Source: Ponticaulis koreensis DSM 19734 (GTDB taxonomy: Bacteria; Pseudomonadota; Alphaproteobacteria; Caulobacterales; Hyphomonadaceae). Taken from it: a stretch of DNA of 64,000 nt. Position 1 is the stretch's first letter. Every line of letters begins with the position of its first letter. Location: the NCBI RefSeq assembly GCF_000420665.1, contig NZ_ATVJ01000002.1, positions 62,001 through 126,000 of the forward strand, given 5' to 3'. The notes under the pieces are model-generated. The model searched no databases and was not told the DNA's origin. It saw only the letters and a program-made list of their open reading frames with translations. The translations under genes and the position numbers were made by a program. Positions 1-9,257 of this stretch are shown in pieces.

Positions 1-1580
1 CTAGCCTTCACGTTCAAAGCGTTAGAACCATCCGCGCGTGATGCGAGAACCAGATCTGTATCGAGGCGTCCGGAATAGAACGGATCTATATTGCCAGGTC
101 GGCCCGAACGGCCACCTTCCGGTGGAATAGAATCAAGACTGCCTGTGAAGCGTCCGTTTGAAAGCTCGCCATCCACGACAACATCAAGGATGCGAGCCCG
201 CGAATCTGTAAGTTCGCCGATAGAGATATCGAATGAGCCGTTCAGGGTGTGCAGGAAACTCAGATCAATCGGGTCTTCGCTCCAACCGCCTTCAGCTGGA
301 GCTTCGTTCTCGCTTACGCGGCTTTCTGAAAGGTATGGACTGATGTCCAATGTGGGAATCGCAAGCGTCGCATTAATGACAGGAACATTGCCGCGTAGAT
401 TTGCGAGAATTGTCCCTGAGACATCAATATCGTCCAGCTGTAGAGTATCGATATTTGCTCGGGTGCTGCCATTCTCATTAAGCAGCGTGATGTCTGCCGC
501 GAAATGATCGAGTGCACCAGCCTGCATCGGAGGTAGGTCTATCTCCATCGCTTTAAGGAAGCGTTTCGGGTCTGATGAACGACTTGAGATTTGACCTGTG
601 ACGACGGGCATGTTGCCGCCCAGCGTGATATCGCCGCTAAACTCAGTCTCCAGATTTGAGGCGTTCTGAGATGCGGAAAGGCTCGATATCTGTAAAGCGC
701 TTACTGGGCCGACGACTCTGCCTGACGCATGGATGCGCCCCAATGCGGTGAGATTTTGGTCGACCTGAATGTTTGCGAAATTTGTGAGCGCCTGAAGATC
801 ATTCGAAGAGAACTCAAACTGTCCATTGACGCTCGGATCTGCGTCCAGAACGGCATTACCCTCGAATGAGAGATCCAGGAGTTGCGATGATACGTTCGCT
901 TTTAAGTCTGTCGGCGCTCCGGACGTCAGGGCATTCACTGAGGACAGGGACGCGCTGATATCAAATCGCTCGTAATTGATGGTGATGTCGCCATCAATGG
1001 AGGCGGGAGCATCAAGGCCATCGAGTCGCGCGATAAGATTTATCGGGTTTGCGTCGTAAGTGGTGCCCGATACCTCATCGACATATTGCACGCGCATATT
1101 GGTAAATTCAGCACGAGGAATGATTGCGTCAAAAGATTGAGCTGTTTCGGCGGGAGCGTCTGATTCTTCTTCCGTCGGTTCAGGCGATTCTGCTGGAGTG
1201 AAGGTCCAATTGTTTGAAGTGGCTGTACGTTGGTGAAGAAGGATTTCTCCGCCATCAAAACGCAGCGAAGCGATTTCTACGCGGCGTGAGAAAAGCGGTA
1301 ACCACTTAACGGCAACGCTCAAGCTATTTGCGCGCGCAAAGTATGGATCATCAAAACCTTCGGCGTTTGCGATCTCGACATTCTCAATCGTTGCGCCCAG
1401 TTGCGGAAAGATTGTGATGCTTGGATCAGACGCCAGTGTCACGTCCCGTCCCAGCATGGCTTCCAGCTGCTCTTCAGCGACGCGCCCATATGTTGAAGCT
1501 GGAATCAGAAACGGCGCAGCAGCGACGACGCCGATGACTACGACAAATGTGGCGAGCAGGCCGAAGAGGAATTTTTTCAA
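1..1580 (-). CDS. AsmA family protein (N-terminal 526 residues; 3' end beyond the window)
   Basis: Reading from 1580 towards 1 the frame is open to the window edge. The TTG start is chosen because GGAGG lies 5 bases upstream. The product begins with a short basic stretch and one hydrophobic segment (about residues 5-27), then the AsmA-type opening with a mention of a small domain ending in a 'LGRDVTL' motif and a long beta-rich body. AsmA-like proteins are inner-membrane-anchored periplasmic proteins related to bridge-like lipid transfer proteins and are linked to outer-membrane assembly and lipid homeostasis. An acidic, Pro/Glu-rich insertion lies near residues 128-145. The gene is transcribed away from tRNA-Asp, with which it is divergent. 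The family call is good; a substrate or partner cannot be named from this piece. Confidence 0.8.
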   Translation of the reverse strand, partial: MKKFLFGLLATFVVVIGVVAAAPFLIPASTYGRVAEEQLEAMLGRDVTLASDPSITIFPQLGATIENVEIANAEGFDDPYFARANSLSVAVKWLPLFSRRVEIASLRFDGGEILLHQRTATSNNWTFTPAESPEPTEEESDAPAETAQSFDAIIPRAEFTNMRVQYVDEVSGTTYDANPINLIARLDGLDAPASIDGDITINYERFDISASLSSVNALTSGAPTDLKANVSSQLLDLSFEGNAVLDADPSVNGQFEFSSNDLQALTNFANIQVDQNLTALGRIHASGRVVGPVSALQISSLSASQNASNLETEFSGDITLGGNMPVVTGQISSRSSDPKRFLKAMEIDLPPMQAGALDHFAADITLLNENGSTRANIDTLQLDDIDVSGTILANLRGNVPVINATLAIPTLDISPYLSESRVSENEAPAEGGWSEDPIDLSFLHTLNGSFDISIGELTDSRARILDVVVDGELSNGRFTGSLDSIPPEGGRSGRPGNIDPFYSGRLDTDLVLASRADGSNALNVKA

Positions 1581-1683
1581 TGGGGCCTCCGTTCAGGGCG
1601 GGCTGAATACCCTAAAAAGATAAGCTCCAATCGCGGCTTTTAAATGACATTCAAAAGAAGTGCGAAAAAATTGATTTTTGTGC

Positions 1684-1712
1684 TTGACCCAATGAGCTGA
1701 GTTACGTATTCA
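1684..1712 (+). promoter_or_regulatory. Putative sigma-70-type promoter of tRNA-Asp
   Basis: TTGACC at 1684-1689 and TATTCA at 1707-1712 are separated by 17 bases and lie 20 bases before the tRNA. The -35 is close to consensus and the -10 is weak. The same TTGAC(C/G)-N17 arrangement precedes the tRNA-Asn and tRNA-Lys genes in this window. Confidence 0.5.
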
Positions 1713-1731
1713 CCGCGTCTCCAAACGGTGA

Positions 1732-1808
1732 GCGGGTGTAGCTCAGTTGGTTAGAGTACCGGCCTGTCACGCCGGGGGTCGCGGGTTCGAGCCCCGTCAC
1801 TCGCGCCA
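1732..1808 (+). tRNA. tRNA-Asp (GTC)
   Basis: The cloverleaf can be drawn by eye. The acceptor GCGGGTG pairs with CACTCGC, the anticodon arm CCGGC-CTGTCAC-GCCGG presents GTC, the T arm contains GTTCGAGC, and the discriminator G is followed by an encoded CCA. It is 77 bases long and is followed 13 bases later by an intrinsic terminator. Confidence 0.97.
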
Positions 1809-1821
1809 TTTGGAAAAACAA

Positions 1822-1856
1822 GAAGCCGCTCCTTCGGGGGCGGCTTTTTTGCTTTT
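1822..1856 (+). terminator. Rho-independent terminator after tRNA-Asp
   Basis: AAGCCGC pairs with GCGGCTT around a C/T/G-rich loop and is followed by a run of T. It lies just before the 3' end of the convergent hydrolase gene and probably ends the tRNA transcript. Confidence 0.8.
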
Positions 1857-1878
1857 TGGACGATCGGAATGTGCGGCG

Positions 1879-2745
1879 CTAAATGAACGCGCGCACGTCC
1901 GACATGAAGCGATCAAACTGATCGTGGTGCAGCCAGTGACCTGCGTTTTCATACAGCTTTACTTCGGCGTTTTTGAAATAATCGATACGGCCGTCTTCGG
2001 CGGGGTTCGATGCCCAGCTGTCTGCGCCATACAGGAGCAGTGTCGGGCAGGTGATTGCCCCCCAGAGCTTGTGCAATTCCTCCATCGGAATATCGAACGG
2101 TGGCCAGACACGGAAATAGTTATCGAACTTCCACGAATAGCTTCCGTCTTCGTTCTGGGAAATGCCGTGGATGGTGAGGTGTTTAGCCTGTTCGGCGGAT
2201 AAATAGCCGTTCTCTTCTTTCATGCGCTGATAGGCTTCATCCAGGCTGGTATATTTTCTCGGAGTTCGGCCTGCTGCGCCGCGTTTGTCGTCCACCCATT
2301 TGCGAATCCGGTCAGCGTAATCTTCGTTCTCGCGTTCTTTGAGAAACTTCGGTGACGGGCCGAGGCCTTCTATGGCAACAATACGCCGGACACTTTCTGG
2401 ATAGAGCCCAGTGTAGCGCAGCGAGATGTTCCCGCCATAGGAGTGAGAGACGATCGTCACCGGTGCGAGCTTCTTCTGATGAATCAGCTGCGCGAGATCA
2501 TAGACGCAGGTCATTACGTTATACGTGCCGTCAGTTGACCATTCGCTGTCTCCATGACCACGGAGGTCAGGTGCGATGACGTGCCAGTCGTGACGAAGCT
2601 CTTCGGCTACCCAGTCCCAGCTGCGGCAGTGGTCGCGTCCACCGTGAAGCAAAATCAGGGGAGGGGCATCAGGGTTGCCCCAGTCTACGTAATGCAGGCG
2701 AAGGCGCTGCGAATAGTAGGTATGAGAAGTTGGTCCGTGGATCAT
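1879..2745 (-). CDS. Alpha/beta hydrolase
   Basis: 288 residues, the usual size for a single-domain alpha/beta-hydrolase-fold enzyme. Visible marks are the oxyanion HGG near residue 35, the 'DLRGHGDS' strand-turn at 60-67, the nucleophile elbow S-H-S-Y-G with Ser102 (the first Gly of the usual G-x-S-x-G is Ser), and a late 'NAGHWLH' that supplies the catalytic His. No signal peptide is seen, so it is expected to be cytoplasmic. The fold is that of esterases, epoxide hydrolases and haloalkane dehalogenases; the substrate cannot be assigned. It is a single gene, divergent from tig across about 240 bases and convergent with tRNA-Asp. Confidence 0.85.
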   Translation of the reverse strand: MIHGPTSHTYYSQRLRLHYVDWGNPDAPPLILLHGGRDHCRSWDWVAEELRHDWHVIAPDLRGHGDSEWSTDGTYNVMTCVYDLAQLIHQKKLAPVTIVSHSYGGNISLRYTGLYPESVRRIVAIEGLGPSPKFLKERENEDYADRIRKWVDDKRGAAGRTPRKYTSLDEAYQRMKEENGYLSAEQAKHLTIHGISQNEDGSYSWKFDNYFRVWPPFDIPMEELHKLWGAITCPTLLLYGADSWASNPAEDGRIDYFKNAEVKLYENAGHWLHHDQFDRFMSDVRAFI

Positions 2746-2982
2746 ATTTCAATGATGTCCCTAATAAGATGCGTAATGTCCAGATAACAAAAGTTGATGC
2801 CGAGACGCGTTTCCGGGGAATTACCCTGACAAACAGCGCCATTTCTATTGAAAGAGGGCGTGGACACGGGCGATTCCATGTGACATACACCGCCGCTGAT
2901 CTTCGCGATGGAACCGTATTTGGACGGACCTTCGCTCCCGCTTTCTAGAACGCGCCGAAATCCGGCGGACCTGAGGAATACA

Positions 2983-4320
2983 ATGGAAGTCAAAGAGACG
3001 AAGTCAGAAGGCCTTAGCCGCGCCTTTGAAGTAACAATTCCAGCGAGTGAGCTGTCTGAGAAACTTGACGCCAAGATCGAAGAAATTCGCCCGCAAATGA
3101 AACTGAAAGGCTTCCGCCCAGGTAAAGTTCCTGCTGCGCACGTGAAGCGTATGTATGGCAAGTCCATCATGGGCGACATTATTCAGGAAGTCGTCACAAG
3201 CACATCTCAGGAAGCGCTCGACGAGCGTGAACTGCGCCCGGCTCAACAGCCTTCTATCGAACCTGTCTCTGACATCGAGAAGGTCGCTGCTGGCGAAGAA
3301 GACCTGACCTACACAATGTCTGTAGAGATCATGCCTGAGTTCGAAACGTCCGACGTTTCTGCGCTCGAGCTTGAGCGCCCGGTTGCTGAAGTCTCTGACG
3401 AACAGGTTGATGATGCGCTCGGTCGTCTTGCTGAAAACAACAACAAATACGAACCACGTCGCAAAGGCTCTAAAGCCAAAGACGGCGACGCAGTCGTTAT
3501 GGACTTCGTTGGCAAAATTGACGACGAAGCGTTCGAAGGTGGTTCAGCTGAGAACCAGACAATCGTTCTCGGCCAGGGCCGTTTCATTCCGGGCTTCGAA
3601 GAGCAGCTCGTGGGCGTGAAGGCCGAAGAAGAAACAGAACTGAATGTCACATTCCCGGAAGATTACCCTTCTGCGGATCTGGCAGGCAAAGAAGCTGTCT
3701 TCGAAGTTAAAGTTCACGAAGTTCGCGAACCGAAAACGCCGGAAATCGACGACGAGTTCGCTCAGAACTTCGGTCTGGAAGACCTTGAAGCGCTTAAGAA
3801 AGTTATTCGTGAGCAAATCGAAGCCGAGCACGCGTCTATGTCTCGCGGCAAGGTGAAGCGTGCGCTTCTCGACAAGCTGGACGAAGAGTACAGCTTCGAG
3901 CTTCCGGAAGGCATGGTTGAAGCTGAATTCAACCAGATCTGGTCTCAGTTCGAGCGTGAAAAAGAAGCTGGCAACCTCGACGACGAAGACAAAGACAAGT
4001 CTGAAGACGAGCTGAAAGTCGATTACAAGAAAATCGCTGAACGCCGAGTTCGTCTTGGTCTCGTCCTCGCAGAAATTGGCCGTAAAGCCGAGCTGGTCGT
4101 GTCTGAGGAAGAAGTTGCTCGTGCACTTAACCAGGAAGCGTCACGCTATCCGGGGCAGGAAGCTCAGATCATCGAATTTTATCGTAAGACCCCGGGCGCG
4201 CTCGCTCAGATTCGTGCTCCTATTTACGAGGAAAAAGTTGTTGATCACATCCTCGAGCAGGCAACGGTTACAGACACAACTGTTTCCCGTGAAGAGCTTG
4301 AAAAAGAAGACGACATCTAA
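2983..4320 (+). CDS. tig: Trigger factor, ribosome-associated chaperone and peptidyl-prolyl isomerase
   Basis: 445 residues, typical for the family. The ATG at 2983 has GAGGA 5 bases upstream and gives the conserved N terminus; the open frame extends 25 codons further upstream without support. The ribosome-docking signature G-F-R-P-G-K-V-P is at 43-50, the FKBP-type isomerase domain spans about 165-247, and the rest is the helical chaperone domain, here very rich in acidic residues (about 350-365). Trigger factor binds the ribosome exit site and shields nascent chains. It heads the tig-clpP-clpX-lon quality-control block and ends at its own terminator, so it is probably a separate transcript. 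Confidence 0.97.
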   Translation: MEVKETKSEGLSRAFEVTIPASELSEKLDAKIEEIRPQMKLKGFRPGKVPAAHVKRMYGKSIMGDIIQEVVTSTSQEALDERELRPAQQPSIEPVSDIEKVAAGEEDLTYTMSVEIMPEFETSDVSALELERPVAEVSDEQVDDALGRLAENNNKYEPRRKGSKAKDGDAVVMDFVGKIDDEAFEGGSAENQTIVLGQGRFIPGFEEQLVGVKAEEETELNVTFPEDYPSADLAGKEAVFEVKVHEVREPKTPEIDDEFAQNFGLEDLEALKKVIREQIEAEHASMSRGKVKRALLDKLDEEYSFELPEGMVEAEFNQIWSQFEREKEAGNLDDEDKDKSEDELKVDYKKIAERRVRLGLVLAEIGRKAELVVSEEEVARALNQEASRYPGQEAQIIEFYRKTPGALAQIRAPIYEEKVVDHILEQATVTDTTVSREELEKEDDI

Positions 4321-4347
4321 TCGTTTTCTATCGGTAGATTTTTTGGA

Positions 4348-4378
4348 AAGCGGGCTGTTCTTGCAGCCCGCTTTTTTC
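4348..4378 (+). terminator. Intrinsic terminator after tig
   Basis: A ten-base-pair stem AAGCGGGCTG/CAGCCCGCTT with a six-base loop is followed by six T. It lies 27 bases after the tig stop codon and separates tig from clpP. Confidence 0.88.
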
Positions 4379-4541
4379 ATGCAGCGCCTGCGAAATTACG
4401 CTTTTTGTCCGCGATCAATTAACCGGATCGTGAGTAATTTGCCAAACAACAAGAAATCATGACAGAATCACTTGCGGATTCGGGAAAGCACCTCAGATAG
4501 TAGTGTCGAGAGACACATATGATACGAGAAAGATATTAGAC

Positions 4542-5171
4542 ATGTTGAACTCCCCTGAAATCGCGTTGAACCTCATCCCGAGCGTCGTTGAACAGAGCAG
4601 CCGTGGTGAGCGCGCGTACGACATCTTTTCTCGTCTTCTCAAAGAGCGCATCGTCTTCGTGAGCGGGCCGATTGAAGACAGCATGGCGACCATCGTGACG
4701 GCTCAACTGCTGTTCCTTGAGTCTGAGAACCCGAAAAAAGATATCGCGATGTATATCAACTCGCCGGGCGGTATCGTGTCTTCAGGTCTCGCGATTTACG
4801 ACACCATGCAGTACATCCGATGCCCGATCACGACGGTCTGCATCGGCCAGGCTGCGAGCATGGGTTCTCTTCTGCTGGCCGCTGGCGACAAGGATTCGCG
4901 TATCGCGCTGCCAAACGCTCGCGTGATGGTTCACCAGCCTTCAGGCGGTTTCCGCGGGGTGGCTTCCGACATTGAGCGCCATGCGGAAGAGATTATTGAA
5001 CTCAAGCAGCGTCTCAATGAGATCTACGTTAAGCACACGGGTCAGGATTATGACACTATCGAGCGGACGCTCGACCGTGATTCATTCATGACGGCTGAAG
5101 AAGCTCGTGCCTTCGGTATCGTCGATAAGGTTTTCGAACGTCGCGATAGCGATGCAGCGGACGCAGAATAA
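4542..5171 (+). CDS. clpP: ATP-dependent Clp protease proteolytic subunit
   Basis: 209 residues from the ATG at 4542. A GTG 13 codons earlier (4503) is also open, but the ATG start gives the usual number of residues before the '[14 protein letters not shown]' block. The Ser-His-Asp triad is Ser106 (in GQAASMGS), His131 (in VMVHQPSGG) and Asp180 (in LDRDSF). It forms the tetradecameric chamber that degrades substrates unfolded by ClpX, which is encoded 192 bases downstream. No strong ribosome binding site precedes either start, so the choice is by family length. In Caulobacterales, ClpXP drives cell-cycle proteolysis, so a similar role is expected here. Confidence 0.95.
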   Translation: MLNSPEIALNLIPSVVEQSSRGERAYDIFSRLLKERIVFVSGPIEDSMATIVTAQLLFLESENPKKDIAMYINSPGGIVSSGLAIYDTMQYIRCPITTVCIGQAASMGSLLLAAGDKDSRIALPNARVMVHQPSGGFRGVASDIERHAEEIIELKQRLNEIYVKHTGQDYDTIERTLDRDSFMTAEEARAFGIVDKVFERRDSDAADAE

Positions 5172-5197
5172 GCTTCGCCTCGCGAAGCGGGTATTTT
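5172..5197 (+). terminator. Weak hairpin after clpP
   Basis: GCTTCGC-CTC-GCGAAGC begins right at the clpP stop codon and is followed by GGGTATTTT. The T tract is short and interrupted, so it may be a weak terminator or an mRNA 3' stabiliser rather than a full stop. Confidence 0.35.
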
Positions 5198-5363
5198 GAC
5201 ATCATCGGCGCTCGGCGAGAAAAACACTTGCTGGCCGGGCGTGCATATGGTCGATTAACTGAGTTTAGGGAACGTCTCGTAAACTCTCTTGCGCCATGAT
5301 GAGTATTAAAACAGGCGCGAAACCGTCGAATTAGGATGGGGAAACGTCTCCACTGAGGTCTCG

Positions 5364-6632
5364 ATGAATAAACCACCGCAATCTACTGACAGTAAAAACA
5401 CGCTCTATTGCTCCTTCTGCGGCAAGAGCCAGCATGAAGTGAAAAAGCTGATTGCCGGGCCTACCGTGTTTATCTGCGACGAGTGTGTTGAACTCTGCAT
5501 GGATATTATCCGTGAAGAGAACAAGTCAGCGATGGTTCGCTCTCGTGAGGGCGTTCCGACACCGCAAGAAATCTGTGACGTTCTCGATGATTACGTGATT
5601 GGGCAAGAACAAGCTAAGCGCGTGTTGTCGGTCGCTGTGCATAACCACTACAAGCGTCTTTCTCACGGTTCGAAAGATAACGAAGTCGAGCTTTCGAAAT
5701 CTAATATTCTGCTCGTTGGTCCAACAGGTTGCGGTAAAACGCTTCTGGCGCAGACGCTGGCGCGCATTCTGGACGTGCCATTCACAATGGCGGATGCAAC
5801 GACTCTGACTGAAGCTGGTTATGTCGGTGAGGACGTCGAAAATATCGTTCTGAAGCTGCTACAGGCGGCTGACTACAACGTTGAGCGAGCGCAACGCGGC
5901 ATCGTTTACATCGATGAGATCGACAAAATCTCGCGTAAATCCGACAATCCGTCCATAACTCGCGACGTGTCAGGTGAGGGCGTCCAACAGGCGCTTCTGA
6001 AAATCATGGAAGGCACTGTTGCATCAGTTCCTCCACAAGGTGGCCGTAAACATCCGCAGCAGGAATTCTTGCAAGTCGACACAACGAACATTCTGTTTAT
6101 CTGTGGCGGTGCTTTTGCTGGTCTCGACAAAATCATTACGGACCGTGGTGACAAAACCTCAATCGGCTTCGGCGCCAATGTGAAAGCTGAAGAAGATCGT
6201 AAAACAGGTGAAGTTCTTCGTGGAACAGAGCCTGAAGACCTTCAGCGCTTTGGTCTGATCCCGGAATTCATCGGTCGTCTGCCGGTCATCGCGACGCTCG
6301 AAGATCTGGACGAAGACGCGCTTATCACTATTCTGACCGAGCCGAAGAACGCGCTCGTGAAGCAATATCAACGTCTCTTCGATATGGAAAATGTTGAACT
6401 GACGTTCCGCGACGACGCGCTCTCTGCGATTGCAAAGAAAGCGATCACTCGCAAAACGGGTGCACGTGGTCTTCGTTCGATCATGGAAGCGATCCTGCTG
6501 GACACTATGTTCGAACTTCCGAACCTGCATGGTGTCGCCGAAGTCGTCATCAATGCTGACGCGGTCGATGCGAGTGGAAAGCCGATTTACGTGCATTCCG
6601 AGCGTGAACAGGATCAGGGCGAAGCGTCCTGA
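5364..6632 (+). CDS. clpX: ATP-dependent Clp protease ATP-binding subunit ClpX
   Basis: 422 residues, full length. The N-terminal four-cysteine zinc domain uses Cys16, Cys19, Cys38 and Cys41 and binds adaptors and substrates. Walker A is G-P-T-G-C-G-K-T at 119-126 and Walker B is I-V-Y-I-D-E-I-D at 180-187. The ClpP-docking I-G-F loop is at 267-269. GAGG lies 6 bases before the ATG. ClpX is the AAA+ hexamer that unfolds proteins and threads them into ClpP. The gene is downstream of clpP but separated by 192 bases, so it may have its own promoter. Confidence 0.98.
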   Translation: MNKPPQSTDSKNTLYCSFCGKSQHEVKKLIAGPTVFICDECVELCMDIIREENKSAMVRSREGVPTPQEICDVLDDYVIGQEQAKRVLSVAVHNHYKRLSHGSKDNEVELSKSNILLVGPTGCGKTLLAQTLARILDVPFTMADATTLTEAGYVGEDVENIVLKLLQAADYNVERAQRGIVYIDEIDKISRKSDNPSITRDVSGEGVQQALLKIMEGTVASVPPQGGRKHPQQEFLQVDTTNILFICGGAFAGLDKIITDRGDKTSIGFGANVKAEEDRKTGEVLRGTEPEDLQRFGLIPEFIGRLPVIATLEDLDEDALITILTEPKNALVKQYQRLFDMENVELTFRDDALSAIAKKAITRKTGARGLRSIMEAILLDTMFELPNLHGVAEVVINADAVDASGKPIYVHSEREQDQGEAS

Positions 6633-6676
6633 TACCGCTCTTAAGCATGCGTACTGACATTGCTGATAATATCCTG

Positions 6677-6706
6677 AAGGGCAGAGCTTGAAGCTCTGCC
6701 CTTTTG
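6677..6706 (+). terminator. Intrinsic terminator after clpX
   Basis: AGGGCAGAGC and GCTCTGCCCT flank a TTGAA loop and are followed by TTTT. It lies 45 bases after the clpX stop and isolates lon as its own unit. Confidence 0.85.
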
Positions 6707-6790
6707 ACGCCACATCAAGTGTCAAGGAGAGCTGTTTGTCCTGCCAGACCTGTCAGCGACATAGGGCTCTGAATAAACCGGAGACATAAA

Positions 6791-9199
6791 ATGACGATCA
6801 CAAAAAAGCTGCCGGTATTGCCGTTGCGAGACATTGTCGTCTTTCCGAACATGGTCGCGCCGCTGTTTGTCGGCCGCGAAAAGTCGGTGCGGGCGCTCGA
6901 CATTGTTGAGGACGGTGAGAACGAGATCATGCTGATTGCTCAGCGTGATGCGACCGTTGATGAGCCTGTTGCCGAAGATCTCTACGCGATTGGTACTGTT
7001 GCTACTATTCTACAGCTTCTGAAACTACCTGACGGCACTGTGAAGGTGCTGGTAGAGGGTAAATCGCGCGCCAAAATGGTCACGCTTGAGGATCAGGGTG
7101 ATTTCTTCGAAGCTGAGGTCGAGCTTCTTGAAGACGATACCGAGGCGAATGAAGAGGTCGAGACACTGGCGCGCGCTGTTGTTGAGCAGTTCGAAGGCTA
7201 TGTGAAGCTAAACCGTAAGGTTCCGCCTGAAGCTGTCTCATCAATTTCTGAAATTGAGGACCCGTTGCGTCTTGCTGATTCCGTCGCAGCGCAGCTGTCT
7301 GTGAAGCTCAATGAGAAGCAAGCGCTGCTTGAGCTGAACAACGTGACAGAACGTCTGGAACGTGTTTTCTCTCTCATGGAAGGCGAGATCGGTATGCTCC
7401 AGATGGAGCGTAAGATCAAAAACCGCGTCAAACGCCAGATGGAGAAGACCCAGCGCGAGTACTATCTGAATGAGCAAATGAAAGCCATTCAGAAAGAGCT
7501 GGGCGATCAGGATGACGGTCGCGATGAACTCGCTGAACTCGAGCAAAAGATCGCAGAGAAGCCTCTCTCCGAGGAAGCTAAATCGAAGGCCGAACAGGAG
7601 CTTAAGAAGCTTCGCCAGATGAGTCCGATGTCGGCTGAATCTACGGTTGTTCGCAATTATCTGGATTGGATTCTTGCTCTGCCATGGGGCGAGAACAAGG
7701 AAGTTGCGACTGATCTGATGAAGGCTGAAGAGGTTCTCGACGGAGACCATTACGGTCTTGAGAAAGTCAAAGAACGTATTCTCGAATACCTCGCTGTTCA
7801 GGCGCGTACATCCAAGGTCAAAGGTCCGATCCTGTGCCTCGTTGGCCCTCCGGGTGTTGGTAAAACCTCACTCGGCAAGTCTATAGCGGAAGCAACGGGC
7901 CGTGAGTTCGTGCGCGTATCGCTAGGTGGTGTACGCGATGAATCTGAAATTCGAGGTCACCGTCGCACCTATATCGGCTCAATGCCGGGGCGGATCATTC
8001 AATCTCTGAAAAAAGCGAAGACGAACAATCCGCTCTTCCTTCTCGATGAGATCGACAAGATGGGCATGGACTATCGGGGGGATCCTGCGTCTGCGCTTCT
8101 GGAAGTGTTGGACCCTGAGCAGAATTCGACGTTCAACGACCACTATCTGGAAGTCGACTATGACCTTTCCAATGTGATGTTCGTGACAACAGCGAATTCG
8201 CTCAATATGCCTCAGCCTCTTCTGGACCGCATGGAGATTATCTCGATCGCCGGTTACACAGAGGATGAGAAAGTTGAGATTGCTAAGCGTCATCTGCTGC
8301 CGAAGATTGAAGAAAATCACGGCCTCAAACCAGGCGAGCTGACAGTCGATGATAGCGCGATCCGTGATGAAATCCGCTATTACTCTCGCGAGGCTGGCGT
8401 TCGTAATCTTGAGCGCGAGCTGTCCAAGATTGCCCGTAAAGCGGTTCGCAAGCTGATGCAGCATGACGACGACGCGATTGTAGTTGATGCCGAAAACCTC
8501 GGTGACTTCGCGGGTGTGCGTAAGTACCGATATGGTCTTGCCGACAAGGAAGATCAGATTGGTGCCGTCACAGGCCTCGTCTGGACGTCCGTGGGCGGCG
8601 ACCTTCTCACGATTGAAGCGGTCAAAATGCCAGGTCGCGGCAAAATGACGGTCACCGGCAATCTGAAGGACGTCATGAAGGAATCGATTTCTGCAGCAAG
8701 CAGTCTGGTTCGTTCACGCGCAGTGCCATTTGGTATCCGTCCGGATGTCTTTAATCAGACTGATATCCACGTCCACGTTCCAGAAGGCGCCGTCCCTAAG
8801 GATGGCCCGTCTGCCGGTATCGCAATGACAACGGCGATCGTATCGCTCCTAACGGCGAACCCGATCCACAAGGATATCGCTATGACGGGTGAGGTAACTC
8901 TTCGTGGCCGTGTCCTGCCGATTGGTGGATTGAAAGAAAAACTCCTCGCGGCTCACCGTGGCGGCGTTCGCAAAGTGCTTATCCCGGAAGAGAATCTGAA
9001 AGATCTCGCCGAGATTCCAGATAATGTGAAGAATGATCTCGAGATCGTTGCTGTTAGCGACATTAATGAGGTTCTGGAGCACGCGCTTACGAAATCACTC
9101 AGTGAAATCGAGTGGAGTGAGAAAGATCAGGCAGCGCTTCAGGCGAGCCTCACTGGCCGGACAGACGGCGGACCTGATCAGGCGCCGACCACGCATTAA
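6791..9199 (+). CDS. lon: Lon protease (ATP-dependent serine protease)
   Basis: 802 residues, the standard LonA length. Domains in order: the N-terminal substrate-binding domain (about 1-200), the helical linker, the AAA+ module with Walker A G-P-P-G-V-G-K-T-S at 352-360 and Walker B ending in D-E-I-D near 419-422, and the C-terminal protease domain with the Ser674-Lys717 dyad (D-G-P-S-A-G and G-G-L-K-E-K). It degrades misfolded and selected regulatory proteins in the cytoplasm. A GGAGA ribosome site precedes the ATG. In many proteobacteria hupB follows lon directly; here HU is about 45 kb away and lon is followed by a convergent amidase. Confidence 0.98.
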   Translation: MTITKKLPVLPLRDIVVFPNMVAPLFVGREKSVRALDIVEDGENEIMLIAQRDATVDEPVAEDLYAIGTVATILQLLKLPDGTVKVLVEGKSRAKMVTLEDQGDFFEAEVELLEDDTEANEEVETLARAVVEQFEGYVKLNRKVPPEAVSSISEIEDPLRLADSVAAQLSVKLNEKQALLELNNVTERLERVFSLMEGEIGMLQMERKIKNRVKRQMEKTQREYYLNEQMKAIQKELGDQDDGRDELAELEQKIAEKPLSEEAKSKAEQELKKLRQMSPMSAESTVVRNYLDWILALPWGENKEVATDLMKAEEVLDGDHYGLEKVKERILEYLAVQARTSKVKGPILCLVGPPGVGKTSLGKSIAEATGREFVRVSLGGVRDESEIRGHRRTYIGSMPGRIIQSLKKAKTNNPLFLLDEIDKMGMDYRGDPASALLEVLDPEQNSTFNDHYLEVDYDLSNVMFVTTANSLNMPQPLLDRMEIISIAGYTEDEKVEIAKRHLLPKIEENHGLKPGELTVDDSAIRDEIRYYSREAGVRNLERELSKIARKAVRKLMQHDDDAIVVDAENLGDFAGVRKYRYGLADKEDQIGAVTGLVWTSVGGDLLTIEAVKMPGRGKMTVTGNLKDVMKESISAASSLVRSRAVPFGIRPDVFNQTDIHVHVPEGAVPKDGPSAGIAMTTAIVSLLTANPIHKDIAMTGEVTLRGRVLPIGGLKEKLLAAHRGGVRKVLIPEENLKDLAEIPDNVKNDLEIVAVSDINEVLEHALTKSLSEIEWSEKDQAALQASLTGRTDGGPDQAPTTH

Positions 9200-9222
9200 G
9201 CGCTAAGCCAGATTAATTGAGA

Positions 9223-9257
9223 TAGCCCCCGCAGTTCGTATTGCGGGGGCTATTTTT
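9223..9257. terminator. Bidirectional terminator between lon and the nitrilase-family gene
   Basis: TAGCCCCCGCA and TGCGGGGGCTA flank an eight-base loop and are followed by six T on the plus strand. The right arm contains the stop codon of the convergent gene, so the structure probably ends lon and may also affect the other strand. Confidence 0.85.

Noticed and set aside
1747-2202. Plus-strand frame running from tRNA-Asp into the hydrolase gene
   Set aside because: It begins inside the tRNA and is antisense to the alpha/beta hydrolase.
5196-5224. TTGACA upstream of clpX as a promoter
   Set aside because: The -35 is good but no -10 hexamer lies at a usable distance.
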